From Shinella sp. CPCC 101442 (GTDB lineage: Bacteria; Pseudomonadota; Alphaproteobacteria; Rhizobiales; Rhizobiaceae), in the NCBI RefSeq assembly GCF_024704725.1, contig NZ_JALIQS010000001.1, positions 930,001-994,000 on the forward strand: DNA of 64,000 nucleotides, written 5' to 3'. Of the stretch, positions 26,191-34,063 are shown piece by piece. Positions within the stretch are counted from its first letter, which is position 1. Every line of letters begins with the position of its first letter. The notes beneath the pieces were generated by a model. That model did not search any database. It was not told where the DNA came from and saw nothing but the letters and a program-made list of their open reading frames with translations. Position numbers and translations under genes: made by a program.

Positions 26191-28191
26191 TCAGGCGGTA
26201 CCGCCAACGATGGCATAGGCGGCGGCACCCTCTGCGCAAGCGATCACGATATGCCCATAGGGGTTTCGCCATTCGCTGTGGACATGGGTGTTGTCTTCCA
26301 TATCCAGGCTCGCATCGATCTGCGTGCCCTCCTGCTGAAACACGACAGGCGCGCCGTTCACCGTCAACCAGAGCAACCGGCTTTGGCTTTGCACCTGTAT
26401 CGACAGGCGCTGGCCTCCATGGCCGTCGGGGGCAATCGACAGATTCATCACCGGGTCGGTCGCGTCCGGACGGTTGGTTCCGGTTCGGTCTGAAAGATCC
26501 GGGAGTTCGGGCGTTCGGGTTGGTGGCTGGCGATAGGTGCCTGTCTGCTCGAAGGCGCAGGCATAGGCGAGCAGCGCCGTATCGTCCCAGGCCCGGCCGG
26601 CAAAGGTCAGTCCCGCCGGCATGCCGATATCCGCCAGCATCCCCATCGGCACGGTCACCGTCGGAATACCCAGATGCCGGATCGCCAGATTGCCGTTGGC
26701 GACCCAGGTGCCGTTGCGCCAGGCGAGATCGGCGGAGACGGGGTTCATGTCCGCATCGGCCGGACCGATATCGGCTACGGCCGGGAAGATCACCGCATCG
26801 AGCCCCAGCCGGTCCATCCAGGATTCGAGATCGATGCGTCGGGTTTCCTCGAGCCCTCGAAGCCCGTCGGCAAGGCCCGGAATATCGTGAAACGAAGCGA
26901 TGGGCTGGTCGCGCAGGCGGGCGGGATACTCGGCGATGCGATCGTCGAACCCATGGTAGCGGTCGGGCAGGCTACCGCCCGGCGCGGGGAAGATGCGTTT
27001 CCCATCGACATCCGCAAGCCGGTGCAGGGTGGGGTCGGCATTGGTCGCCAGAAAATCGTCCCAGGCCCATGCCGAGAGATCCACGATCTCGCGGTGAAGA
27101 TAGTCGGCGTCGACCAGGCCGCGTGTCGCGATGGTTGGTGCGCCAGGCCGGTCTCCCTCGTAATTGCTGACAACGGGGAAATCGGTGATCACGACCTCTG
27201 CCCCTGCGGCCTCGAGTGCTTCCCGCGCCGCGGCGCAAAGCGCGATCATGGAGGCGCGGGTTTCGATGCGCTGGCCCGTCGGACCTCCGATCCCCACGTT
27301 TTCGCCGGTTCCCGCTTCCGGGTCGGCGTTGATATACATCGCTGGCAGGGCGAAGCGCTTGCCTGCAAGGCTGGCCGTCGCGGCGACGCCGACATAGGAC
27401 TGCGGCCGCGAAGCAGAGGCCTTTGGGATGGAAATCCACGTCTGACGGCGCCAGAGGTCGCCACGCGTATCGGGATCGTCGGCCACGATGATGTCCAGCA
27501 GCTCCAGCATGTCCGCCATCGAACGGCTGTGCGGCACCACGACGTCCATGGTCGGCACGAGCGGCCAGTTGCCGCGCACGGAAATGACGCCACGGCTCGG
27601 CGTATAGGCGCAGAGCCCGTTGTTGGCTGCGGGCGCGCGCCCGCTCGACCATGTTTCCTCGCCGAGACCGAAGGCTGCTAAACTCGCGGCCGTCGCTGTT
27701 CCCGACCCGTTCGAGGAACCGGAACCGAAGGCGGCAGTCAACCAGTCGGCATTGTAGGGGGACTCCGCGCGGCCATAGACACCGCGCTGCATCCCGCCAT
27801 TGGCCATCGGAGGCATGTTCGTCAGCCCGATCAACACAGCGCCCGCGGCCCTTAGACGAGAAATCGCAAAGGCGTCCTCCGTCGCAATGAGGTCGGCGAA
27901 AGCGGGCGAGCCCGACGCGACGCTCAGCCCTTTCACCTTGTAGCTGTCCTTGGCGGCATAGGGGATGCCGTCGAGGGGCCCGAGACTTTCGCCCCGCGCG
28001 CGCCGCAGGTCCGAAGCGCGCGCCTCGGTGAACATATCGGGATTGAGCACCGGGACGGCGTTGAGGGTGATACCATGCCGGTCGTAGTGGGCAATGCGGT
28101 TCAAATAGGCCGCGACCAGGCCGACGCTGGTTGTGTCACCTGCCTGGAGCGCATCGCGCAGCTTTTCAATCGACGCCTCGACAACCTTCAT
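26191..28191 (-). CDS. amidase-signature protein with C-terminal extension
   Basis: A 666-residue protein. The amidase domain covers about residues 5-545 with the triad Lys81 (AAKDS), cis-Ser159 (GSGSSNG) and Ser183 (WSSGR). The usual DxGGS sequence before the nucleophile is changed to ETWSS, which marks a divergent subgroup. About 120 extra residues follow, rich in beta strands (LSIQVQSQSRLLWLTV), perhaps a small binding domain. The ATG at 28191 has GGGAGGG upstream; the reading frame continues to 28407 without such a site and into the cupin gene. Palindromic half-sites lie about 110 bases upstream. The substrate is unknown. Confidence 0.85.
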   Translation of the reverse strand: MKVVEASIEKLRDALQAGDTTSVGLVAAYLNRIAHYDRHGITLNAVPVLNPDMFTEARASDLRRARGESLGPLDGIPYAAKDSYKVKGLSVASGSPAFADLIATEDAFAISRLRAAGAVLIGLTNMPPMANGGMQRGVYGRAESPYNADWLTAAFGSGSSNGSGTATAASLAAFGLGEETWSSGRAPAANNGLCAYTPSRGVISVRGNWPLVPTMDVVVPHSRSMADMLELLDIIVADDPDTRGDLWRRQTWISIPKASASRPQSYVGVAATASLAGKRFALPAMYINADPEAGTGENVGIGGPTGQRIETRASMIALCAAAREALEAAGAEVVITDFPVVSNYEGDRPGAPTIATRGLVDADYLHREIVDLSAWAWDDFLATNADPTLHRLADVDGKRIFPAPGGSLPDRYHGFDDRIAEYPARLRDQPIASFHDIPGLADGLRGLEETRRIDLESWMDRLGLDAVIFPAVADIGPADADMNPVSADLAWRNGTWVANGNLAIRHLGIPTVTVPMGMLADIGMPAGLTFAGRAWDDTALLAYACAFEQTGTYRQPPTRTPELPDLSDRTGTNRPDATDPVMNLSIAPDGHGGQRLSIQVQSQSRLLWLTVNGAPVVFQQEGTQIDASLDMEDNTHVHSEWRNPYGHIVIACAEGAAAYAIVGGTA

Positions 28192-28300
28192 CGATGCCCT
28201 CCCGCACGAACTATGTTTGGCCGAGTTCTGCGCAAGGAAGCGACGATGGCTCTCGGCAATGCTGCCCCTTCGTTCTAACCATCGGTTTTTTGGCGGGCAA

Positions 28301-28326
28301 TGTCCCATATGGGACAGGGGTGTCCC
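28301..28326. promoter_or_regulatory. tandem palindromic half-sites upstream of the amidase
   Basis: A perfect 16-base palindrome (TGTCCC-ATAT-GGGACA) at 28301-28316 is followed directly by a third half-site. Positions 28311-28326 then form a second palindrome around GGGG. The half-sites repeat every ten bases, one helical turn. This looks like a multi-dimer operator in the amidase promoter region. The binding protein is not known. Confidence 0.55.
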
Positions 28327-28370
28327 CCGCGTCCAGGCAAGCTTGCCTTCTGCCGCTCGTTCAACGTTCT

Positions 28371-28898
28371 CTACGAAGAGGCATGGTCGCCGTTTTCCCG
28401 ACCCCACAACGTCACCAGCGGGCCGGTCGGGCCGTAGAGCGGATCGCTCTTTGGTATGGGCAGCGCCGCGATGATCTTCAGCTCACCCTCGGTGGCAGCC
28501 GCCGTCTCGATGTCGGCATATTGGCCGGGCGGGTAACCGCCGATCACCAGGAAATCGTCGCTCGCCACATTGCGCTTGTGTCCGGTGCCGGCGGGCAGCA
28601 CAAGACAATCGCCGGCATGGACCGCAAGGGCTTCGCCATCCGGCCCGCCGATAAGGAGTTCGGCGCTTCCTTCCGCGATGCCCAGCACTTCATGCGCTCC
28701 GACGTGATAATGCTGGTAGGAGAAGACGCCGTTGCGCCACAGCCCCTGCCACCCTGAATCACGGAACAGCTGCTCGAAAGCATCGGCGCGATCCCTCACA
28801 TCCGGTGACAGAGCGGCCCGGTAGACAAGCACCGGCAGAAACGGGTGGTTCGGCACCCATGCGCTGGCGGGAAAGAAAAGTGTTTCCGGTTGTTTCAT
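28371..28898 (-). CDS. cupin-domain protein (YjlB-like)
   Basis: A 175-residue single-domain cupin. The first cupin motif is seen as FSYQHYHVGAHEVLGIAEG near residue 65, with the metal-ligand histidines and glutamate. The second is CLVLPAGTGHKRN near residue 105. This arrangement resembles the YjlB group, whose reaction is unknown. It lies upstream of the amidase on the same strand with a 179-base gap that contains the palindromic sites, so the two may have separate promoters. Confidence 0.82.
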   Translation of the reverse strand: MKQPETLFFPASAWVPNHPFLPVLVYRAALSPDVRDRADAFEQLFRDSGWQGLWRNGVFSYQHYHVGAHEVLGIAEGSAELLIGGPDGEALAVHAGDCLVLPAGTGHKRNVASDDFLVIGGYPPGQYADIETAAATEGELKIIAALPIPKSDPLYGPTGPLVTLWGRENGDHASS

Positions 28899-29277
28899 CT
28901 CGCTGCCTCATTCGTCTTCATCAGCGTTCTGCACAATTCTTGCAGCGCGCGCCTGACTTTTCCGAGGTCGCGCGCCTTTTCCCGAAAAACGCCCATCGTG
29001 GGAAGGGCTCGATTTACACGGATAACCGGGAAGTTAACCTTTCCATCCGCCGAATGTTCCGGCAACCGATACCGCATCGACATGCGGATAGACGTTTCCG
29101 AAGATTTTCTCCATGGACAACAAGGGCTGGCACGTACCCGCGCTGACTGCCCCTCTGAGAGCCGAGCGCAAAACCCTGGGGTCCGAACGTTTCGATACTC
29201 TTCAAGGCCGTGTTTACCGGCATGATTGCCAAACGGCGGGCTCGCCGACTATTTTGGCGGTTGATTTGGGGAGCACG
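28899..29277. other. divergent intergenic region, no gene seen
   Basis: This 379-base region separates the cupin gene (minus) from the second LacI gene (plus). An in-frame ATG at 29113 would extend the LacI protein by 55 residues, but that extension has no family resemblance. No clear operator or sigma-70 promoter stands out. Confidence 0.5.
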
Positions 29278-30279
29278 ATGAACAGACCCGGCTACAAGGA
29301 CATCGCCCGGCTGTCAGGCGTAGGGACCGCGACGGTAGAGCGGGTTTTGAACGGGCGTGGAGGCGTCAAGCCCGACCTCGTCGAGAAGGTAGTCGTGGCC
29401 GCGCGAAGCCTGAACTATCCGCGCCTGCTTCCCGACGCCCATCGTGGCCTGCTGAGGGTCGATGTTCTCATGGTGCGTCCGGAGACCACCTTCTACCGAC
29501 GCCTGTCAAAGGCATTCGAACAGATCGCCCACAGCATCGATCCGCTCGTGGTCGTCCACCGGCGTTTCGTCGAGGAGATGAACCCGCAGGAGATCGCAAA
29601 GGCGATCGCAGGGGCGGACTATCCGCGCGCCGGGCTCATTCTCGCCGTCCCCAACAGCCCGTTGGTCAAGGCCGCGGTGGAAAAACTGGCCATCCGGGGC
29701 CTGCCAATCGTCCATGTCGTCACGCGTGCTTCCGAAGAGCACGTCGAATTCGTCGGTATCGACAATTACGCGGCAGGGCGTACGGCGGCGCACTTCATCA
29801 GCCGCATGGCCCGGGCCGAAGGACCGGTCGTCGCCCTCTGTCATCCAATCTATCAGGTGCATCGCGACCGGGTGCGCGGGTTTTCCGAGTATTTCCGCGA
29901 CCATCCCGGCCCGATCAATTTCGAATGGCTCGGTTTCACCCGCGACGAGGAGCATTTCAGCGCCGAGACCTTGGCGATGGCGTTGCGGATGTATCCGAAC
30001 CTCGTCGGCCTCTACAATGTGGGCGGGGCGAACTCCGCGGTGATCGACGTCCTGCGCCGCAGCGGACGCGGCAAGGACATCCTGTTCATCGGCCACGAAC
30101 TGACCGACTATACCCGCACGGCGCTACGCGAAGGCATCATGGACGTGGTGCTGGATCAGGCTCCGGAGGCTCAGGCGCAACGCGCGCTCGATATCGTCCT
30201 GCGCCGGGTCGGGCTCACGAAAATCGAGCCGGACCGGAACCCCATCCGCTTCATCACAATCACCGCCGAGAGCCTTTGA
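29278..30279 (+). CDS. LacI-family transcriptional regulator of the moc-like cluster
   Basis: A 333-residue regulator. The helix-turn-helix at about residues 6-27 (KDIARLSGVGTATVERVLNG) is followed by the effector domain with VGIDNYAAGRTAAHFI. The ATG at 29278 has TTGGGGAG upstream. It stands directly ahead of mocD in the same direction, and an inverted repeat (30276-30293) overlaps its stop codon. Described moc clusters are controlled by the unrelated MocR, so a LacI regulator here is a difference. Its ligand is probably the inositol-like compound bound by MocB; this is inferred. Confidence 0.9.
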   Translation: MNRPGYKDIARLSGVGTATVERVLNGRGGVKPDLVEKVVVAARSLNYPRLLPDAHRGLLRVDVLMVRPETTFYRRLSKAFEQIAHSIDPLVVVHRRFVEEMNPQEIAKAIAGADYPRAGLILAVPNSPLVKAAVEKLAIRGLPIVHVVTRASEEHVEFVGIDNYAAGRTAAHFISRMARAEGPVVALCHPIYQVHRDRVRGFSEYFRDHPGPINFEWLGFTRDEEHFSAETLAMALRMYPNLVGLYNVGGANSAVIDVLRRSGRGKDILFIGHELTDYTRTALREGIMDVVLDQAPEAQAQRALDIVLRRVGLTKIEPDRNPIRFITITAESL

Positions 30280-30293
30280 TCTATTTTGATCAA
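30276..30293. promoter_or_regulatory. inverted repeat between LacI gene and mocD
   Basis: Perfect six-base arms TTGATC and GATCAA lie six bases apart, across the LacI stop codon and about 145 bases before mocD. It is a candidate operator for the LacI protein just encoded. The TGATCA-type sequence is short, so chance is possible. Confidence 0.4.
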
Positions 30294-30412
30294 TGAAGTC
30301 TTCGGCGCCCGGGGCTGCTCCTGATAATCTTCAAATCAAGAGGAGAGGCGGGGTGCTGTCGGGCATGACCGACATAGGCGGGTTCCGCCTCTCCATCACC
30401 GTGACGATTGTG

Positions 30413-30426
30413 CGGGCGAAAGCCCG
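30413..30426 (+). other. GNRA-loop hairpin at the mocD ribosome site
   Basis: A five-base stem (CGGGC/GCCCG) is closed by a GAAA tetraloop and ends directly before the AAGGAGA ribosome site of mocD. It could modulate translation or protect the 5' end of the message. Confidence 0.4.
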
Positions 30427-30438
30427 AAGGAGAGCGCA

Positions 30439-31473
30439 ATGGACGACCTCAAATATGGCATGCGTAACAAACGCGGCGACTGGGCGCCGAACACGCCGGT
30501 GGAGACTGCGCCGCTGTTTGTTTTCCCGCCGAAGCTGATGGCGATCGCCAAGTGGTTGCCGCACTATTTCTTCCCGTGGAATGCCATTTTTGCAGCTTCA
30601 GCCGTTGCCTACTGGGCATGGGTCATCCCATCGGTCGAGACGATGCGGACGCTCGGCATCGGTTGGGCGCTGTGGCTTTATGCGGTGAATGCTGTCTGCG
30701 TCTTCCTGTTCTACGGCGCCTTCGAGCTTCATCTATACGTGCTGAAGCGGCAGGAAAACCGCTTCAAATACAACGGCAAATTCCCCGCGGACCAGAAGAA
30801 CAATGTTTTCTGGTTCGACCGCCAGAATATCGACAACATGCTGCGCACGTTCCTGTCGGGCGTGACAATCTGGACGGCCATCGAGGTCGCCATGCTCTGG
30901 GCCTATGCCAACGGCTACGCGCCCTGGCTGAGCTTTGCGGAAAATCCCTGGACGCTGGCGCTGGTCGCACTCGTCGTGCCTATCATCCACGAATTCCACT
31001 TCTTCTGCATCCACCGGCTCATCCACGTCCCGTTCCTCTACAAGTGGGTGCATTCGGTCCACCACAATTCGGTGAACCCGTCCCCCTGGTCGTCGCTGTC
31101 GATGCATCCGGTCGAGCATTTCCTCTATCTCGGCACCGCCTTCTATCACCTGATCCTGCCGTCCAATCCGATCCTGATGCTCTATCAGCTTCACTATGCG
31201 GGCTTCGGCGCCATTCCCGGCCATGTCGGCTTCGACAAGGTGGAAGTCGGCGAGGACAAGCTGGTCGATAGCCATGCCTACGCACACTACCTGCACCACA
31301 AGTATTTCGAGGTGAATTACGGCGATGCGCTGATCCCGCTCGATAAATGGTTCGGCACCTGGCACGACGGCTCCGCCGAGGGCGAGGCCCGCATGCAGGA
31401 GCGTTACCGCCAGCGCAAGGAAAAGCTTGCCGCTCGCAAGGCGCGCAACGAAGTCCAGGGAGCTGCGGAATGA
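30439..31473 (+). CDS. mocD: MocD-like membrane di-iron hydroxylase (fatty acid hydroxylase superfamily)
   Basis: A membrane-bound oxygenase of 344 residues. The eight-histidine di-iron site is visible: His184/187/192 (HEFHFFCIH), His205/208/209 (HSVHH), His223/227 and His283/286/287 (HAYAHYLHH). At least four hydrophobic segments flank these motifs. Directly downstream, with a four-base overlap, is a Rieske ferredoxin, and a matching reductase follows. In Rhizobium, mocD, mocE and mocF are the oxygenase system needed to convert 3-O-methyl-scyllo-inosamine to scyllo-inosamine. The same role, oxidative O-demethylation, is inferred here. The general family also includes sterol and alkane-type hydroxylases. 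Confidence 0.85.
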   Translation: MDDLKYGMRNKRGDWAPNTPVETAPLFVFPPKLMAIAKWLPHYFFPWNAIFAASAVAYWAWVIPSVETMRTLGIGWALWLYAVNAVCVFLFYGAFELHLYVLKRQENRFKYNGKFPADQKNNVFWFDRQNIDNMLRTFLSGVTIWTAIEVAMLWAYANGYAPWLSFAENPWTLALVALVVPIIHEFHFFCIHRLIHVPFLYKWVHSVHHNSVNPSPWSSLSMHPVEHFLYLGTAFYHLILPSNPILMLYQLHYAGFGAIPGHVGFDKVEVGEDKLVDSHAYAHYLHHKYFEVNYGDALIPLDKWFGTWHDGSAEGEARMQERYRQRKEKLAARKARNEVQGAAE

Positions 31474-31781
31474 GCTGGGTATCTGCTTGCAAGTTCGAAG
31501 ACATCGAACAGGAAGGCGCAATCCGCTTCGATCACGGTGGCCGCACCTATGCCATCTACCGCGGCCCGGATGACAGCATCCACTGCACGGCGGGCCTGTG
31601 CACCCACGAGGCGATCCATCTCGCCGACGGGCTGGTCATGGATTTCGAGGTGGAATGTCCCAAGCATTCCGGCGCCTTCGACTATCGCACCGGTGAGGCG
31701 TTGCGCCTTCCCGCCTGCGAAAACCTGAAGACCTATCCGGCCGAAGTGGTCGATGGCGAGGTTCGCGTGGCCCTCGGCTAG
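31470..31781 (+). CDS. mocE: MocE-like Rieske [2Fe-2S] ferredoxin
   Basis: A small electron carrier of 103 residues. The Rieske cluster ligands are Cys44/His46 (LCTHEAIH) and Cys63/His66 (ECPKHSGAFD), in the spacing found in NirD/BphF-type ferredoxins. The ATG at 31470 overlaps the mocD stop (ATGA), which ties the ferredoxin to its oxygenase. It should pass electrons from the reductase encoded at 32858-34063 to MocD. Confidence 0.9.
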   Translation: MSWVSACKFEDIEQEGAIRFDHGGRTYAIYRGPDDSIHCTAGLCTHEAIHLADGLVMDFEVECPKHSGAFDYRTGEALRLPACENLKTYPAEVVDGEVRVALG

Positions 31782-31799
31782 GGCCGCGTTCTGGAAATC

Positions 31800-31814
31800 A
31801 GGCCCGTCGGGCCT
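31800..31814 (+). other. intercistronic hairpin between mocE and mocB
   Basis: Perfect six-base arms AGGCCC/GGGCCT surround a three-base loop. No U-tract follows. It may set a processing point ahead of the binding-protein gene. Confidence 0.45.
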
Positions 31815-31857
31815 CCGGTGTGCGATTGGGTGAGCCGGCACCTATTGGGAGGATACC

Positions 31858-32802
31858 ATGAAATCCATGTGCCTGGCGGCCGCTCTGGCCGCCATGATGG
31901 GAAGTGCTGCCTTTGCCGAGACGATCGGCGTCTCAATGCAGAGCTTCGACAACAACTTCCAGACACTTCTGCGCGAAGGCATCAGTGCCAGGGCTGCGGC
32001 GGTGAACGGCGTCAGCGTGCAGGTCGAGGATGCCCAGACGGACATCTCCAAGCAACTCAACCAGGTGAACAACTTCATCGCAGCCGGCGTCGATGCCATC
32101 GTGATGACACTCACCGACACCTCCGCCGCCCCGGGTATCAGCGATGCAGCCGCCAAGGCGGGCATTCCGCTGGTGTTCCTCAATCTCGAACCCGAAAACG
32201 TCGCCAAGCTGCCGGAAAAGCAGGCCTATGTCGGCTCGAAGGAAACCGATGCCGGACGCCTTGCCGGGGAGGAAGCCTGTTCGCTGCTGAAGGAAAAGGG
32301 CAAAAGCGCGGATGCGCAGGTCTATATCCTGATGGGCGACCTCGCTCATCAGGCCTCGCGCGACCGCACGTCCTCCTTCAAGGAAGCGCTGGCGGCCGGT
32401 GATTGCAAGGGCGTGACGATCGCCGACGAGCAGTCGGCCGCATGGACGCGCACCAACGCCATGGACATGACGACGAACTGGATCACGGCCGGTCAGCCGA
32501 TCAACGTGATTTTCGCCAACAATGACGAAATGGCCATCGGCGCCATTCAGGCCCTGAAGGCGGCGGGCACAGCGATGGAAGACGTCATCGTGATCGGCAT
32601 CGACGCCACCCAGGACGGCCTTGCCGCCATGGCGGCGGGCGATCTCGACGCGACCGTCTTCCAGAACGCCAAGGCCCAGTCGGCAAGCGCCGTGGACGCT
32701 GCTCTTTCATTGAAGCGCGGCGAGCCTGTCGAAAAGCAGGTCTGGGTGCCGTTCGAACTCGTCACCGCGAAAAACATGGCCGACTACGCCAGCAAGAACT
32801 GA
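31858..32802 (+). CDS. mocB: MocB-like rhizopine/inositol-type substrate-binding protein
   Basis: A periplasmic binding protein of the ribose/galactose type, 314 residues. A signal peptide ends near residue 20 (SAAFA). The mature protein opens TIGVSMQSFDNNFQTLLREG and contains VDAIVMTLTDTSAAPG and VIFANNDEMAIGA, the standard hinge strands. GGGAGG precedes the ATG. It matches rhizopine-binding MocB in type and in neighbours. No cognate permease or ATPase is present in the window, so it must share an inositol- or sugar-type transporter encoded elsewhere, or act in sensing. Confidence 0.85.
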   Translation: MKSMCLAAALAAMMGSAAFAETIGVSMQSFDNNFQTLLREGISARAAAVNGVSVQVEDAQTDISKQLNQVNNFIAAGVDAIVMTLTDTSAAPGISDAAAKAGIPLVFLNLEPENVAKLPEKQAYVGSKETDAGRLAGEEACSLLKEKGKSADAQVYILMGDLAHQASRDRTSSFKEALAAGDCKGVTIADEQSAAWTRTNAMDMTTNWITAGQPINVIFANNDEMAIGAIQALKAAGTAMEDVIVIGIDATQDGLAAMAAGDLDATVFQNAKAQSASAVDAALSLKRGEPVEKQVWVPFELVTAKNMADYASKN

Positions 32803-32814
32803 TCCTCCCTGGTT

Positions 32815-32830
32815 GGCGCGTCCGCGCGCC
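32815..32830 (+). other. hairpin after the mocB gene
   Basis: Arms GGCGCG and CGCGCC enclose a TCCG loop 12 bases after the mocB stop. It resembles the hairpins that follow two other binding-protein genes in this window (7021-7043 and 15301-15322). Confidence 0.5.
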
Positions 32831-32857
32831 GGCCTCCCATTTTCGATGGAGAACCAC

Positions 32858-34063
32858 ATGAGCGGCATCGTCATCATTGGCGCCGGGGAGACCGGCACCC
32901 GCGCGGCTTTCGCCCTGCGCGAAGCCGGGTTCTCCGGACCGGTCACGCTGGTCGGCACGGAACCGCACCTGCCCTATGAGCGCCCACCGCTTTCCAAACC
33001 CCTGGGCGGCGCCGTCCAGATGAAACCGATCTGCTCGGCCGAGGCACTCGAGGCCGCCGGCATCGACTATCTTCCCGGCATGTCGGCAATGCAGATCGAA
33101 GCCGCCCGTCGCCAGCTCCTCCTCGGCGACGGGCGGATACTTTCCTATGACCGTCTGCTTCTGGCGACAGGCGCGCGACCGCGCCGCCTTGTTTGCGCCG
33201 GCGCGGAACGGGCGCTCGATTTTCGGACCTTCCTGGATGCGGAGGCGATCTTTTCGCACGCGCAAACGGATGCAAACGTCGCGATCATCGGCGGCGGGCT
33301 GATCGGCATGGAGCTCGCAGCGGTGCTGCGCGGCAAAGGTACCGCCGTCAGTATCGTCGAGATGGCTCCCAAGCCGCTCGGCCGCGCCGTTCCCGCTCGC
33401 TTCGCCGCAAGGCTGCATGAGCGTCATATGGCAGAAGGTGTTCGTTTCCATCTCGGGCAAGGGTTGGCGGAAATCACGACGGATGCCGTCATCCTGGCCG
33501 ATGGCACGTCTGTTCCCGCCGATATCGTCATATCGGCCATCGGCGTCGTGCCGGATATCGAACTGGCGGAAAAAGCCGGCCTTGCCGTCCACAACGGCAT
33601 CCTGACGGATGCATTCCTGCGTACCAGCGATCCCCATATCTTCGCCGCCGGTGACTGCGCGGCCGTGTCCCAGCCGGGTGGTGGCCATATGCGCTTCGAA
33701 AGCTGGCGCAATGCGCGCAGCCAGGCCGAGACGGCCGCCCGCAACATGGCAGGCAATAACGAAGCCTTTGTCGCCGTTCCATGGTTCTGGTCCGATCAGT
33801 ACGACCTCGGTCTGCAGGTTGCCGGTCTGCCGCAACCGGGACACCACACCGTCTTGCGGGCGCTCGAACAGGGCGACCTGGAGTTCTACCTCGACGACGG
33901 TCGCCTCGTGGCTGCCGCCGGGCTCGGCCCCGGCAACAGCCTCGCCAAAGAGATCAAACTGGCGGAGATGCTGATTGCGGCAGGCACCCGTCCCGATCCG
34001 GCCGACCTCGCCGATCCATCGGCAAGCCTCAAGGCGCTCCTCAAAAGCGCACGGGCTGCCTGA
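32858..34063 (+). CDS. mocF: MocF-like NAD(P)H:ferredoxin reductase
   Basis: An FAD-dependent reductase of 401 residues, of the type that serves Rieske ferredoxins. It has the N-terminal FAD motif VIIGAGETGTRAA, the PYERPPLSK segment near residue 39, a second dinucleotide motif IIGGGLIGMELAA near residue 145, and the flavin-binding FAAGDCA near residue 265. The ATG at 32858 has GGAG seven bases upstream; in-frame starts at 32846 and 32813 lack a site. With MocD and MocE it forms a complete three-part oxygenase chain. Confidence 0.88.
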   Translation: MSGIVIIGAGETGTRAAFALREAGFSGPVTLVGTEPHLPYERPPLSKPLGGAVQMKPICSAEALEAAGIDYLPGMSAMQIEAARRQLLLGDGRILSYDRLLLATGARPRRLVCAGAERALDFRTFLDAEAIFSHAQTDANVAIIGGGLIGMELAAVLRGKGTAVSIVEMAPKPLGRAVPARFAARLHERHMAEGVRFHLGQGLAEITTDAVILADGTSVPADIVISAIGVVPDIELAEKAGLAVHNGILTDAFLRTSDPHIFAAGDCAAVSQPGGGHMRFESWRNARSQAETAARNMAGNNEAFVAVPWFWSDQYDLGLQVAGLPQPGHHTVLRALEQGDLEFYLDDGRLVAAAGLGPGNSLAKEIKLAEMLIAAGTRPDPADLADPSASLKALLKSARAA

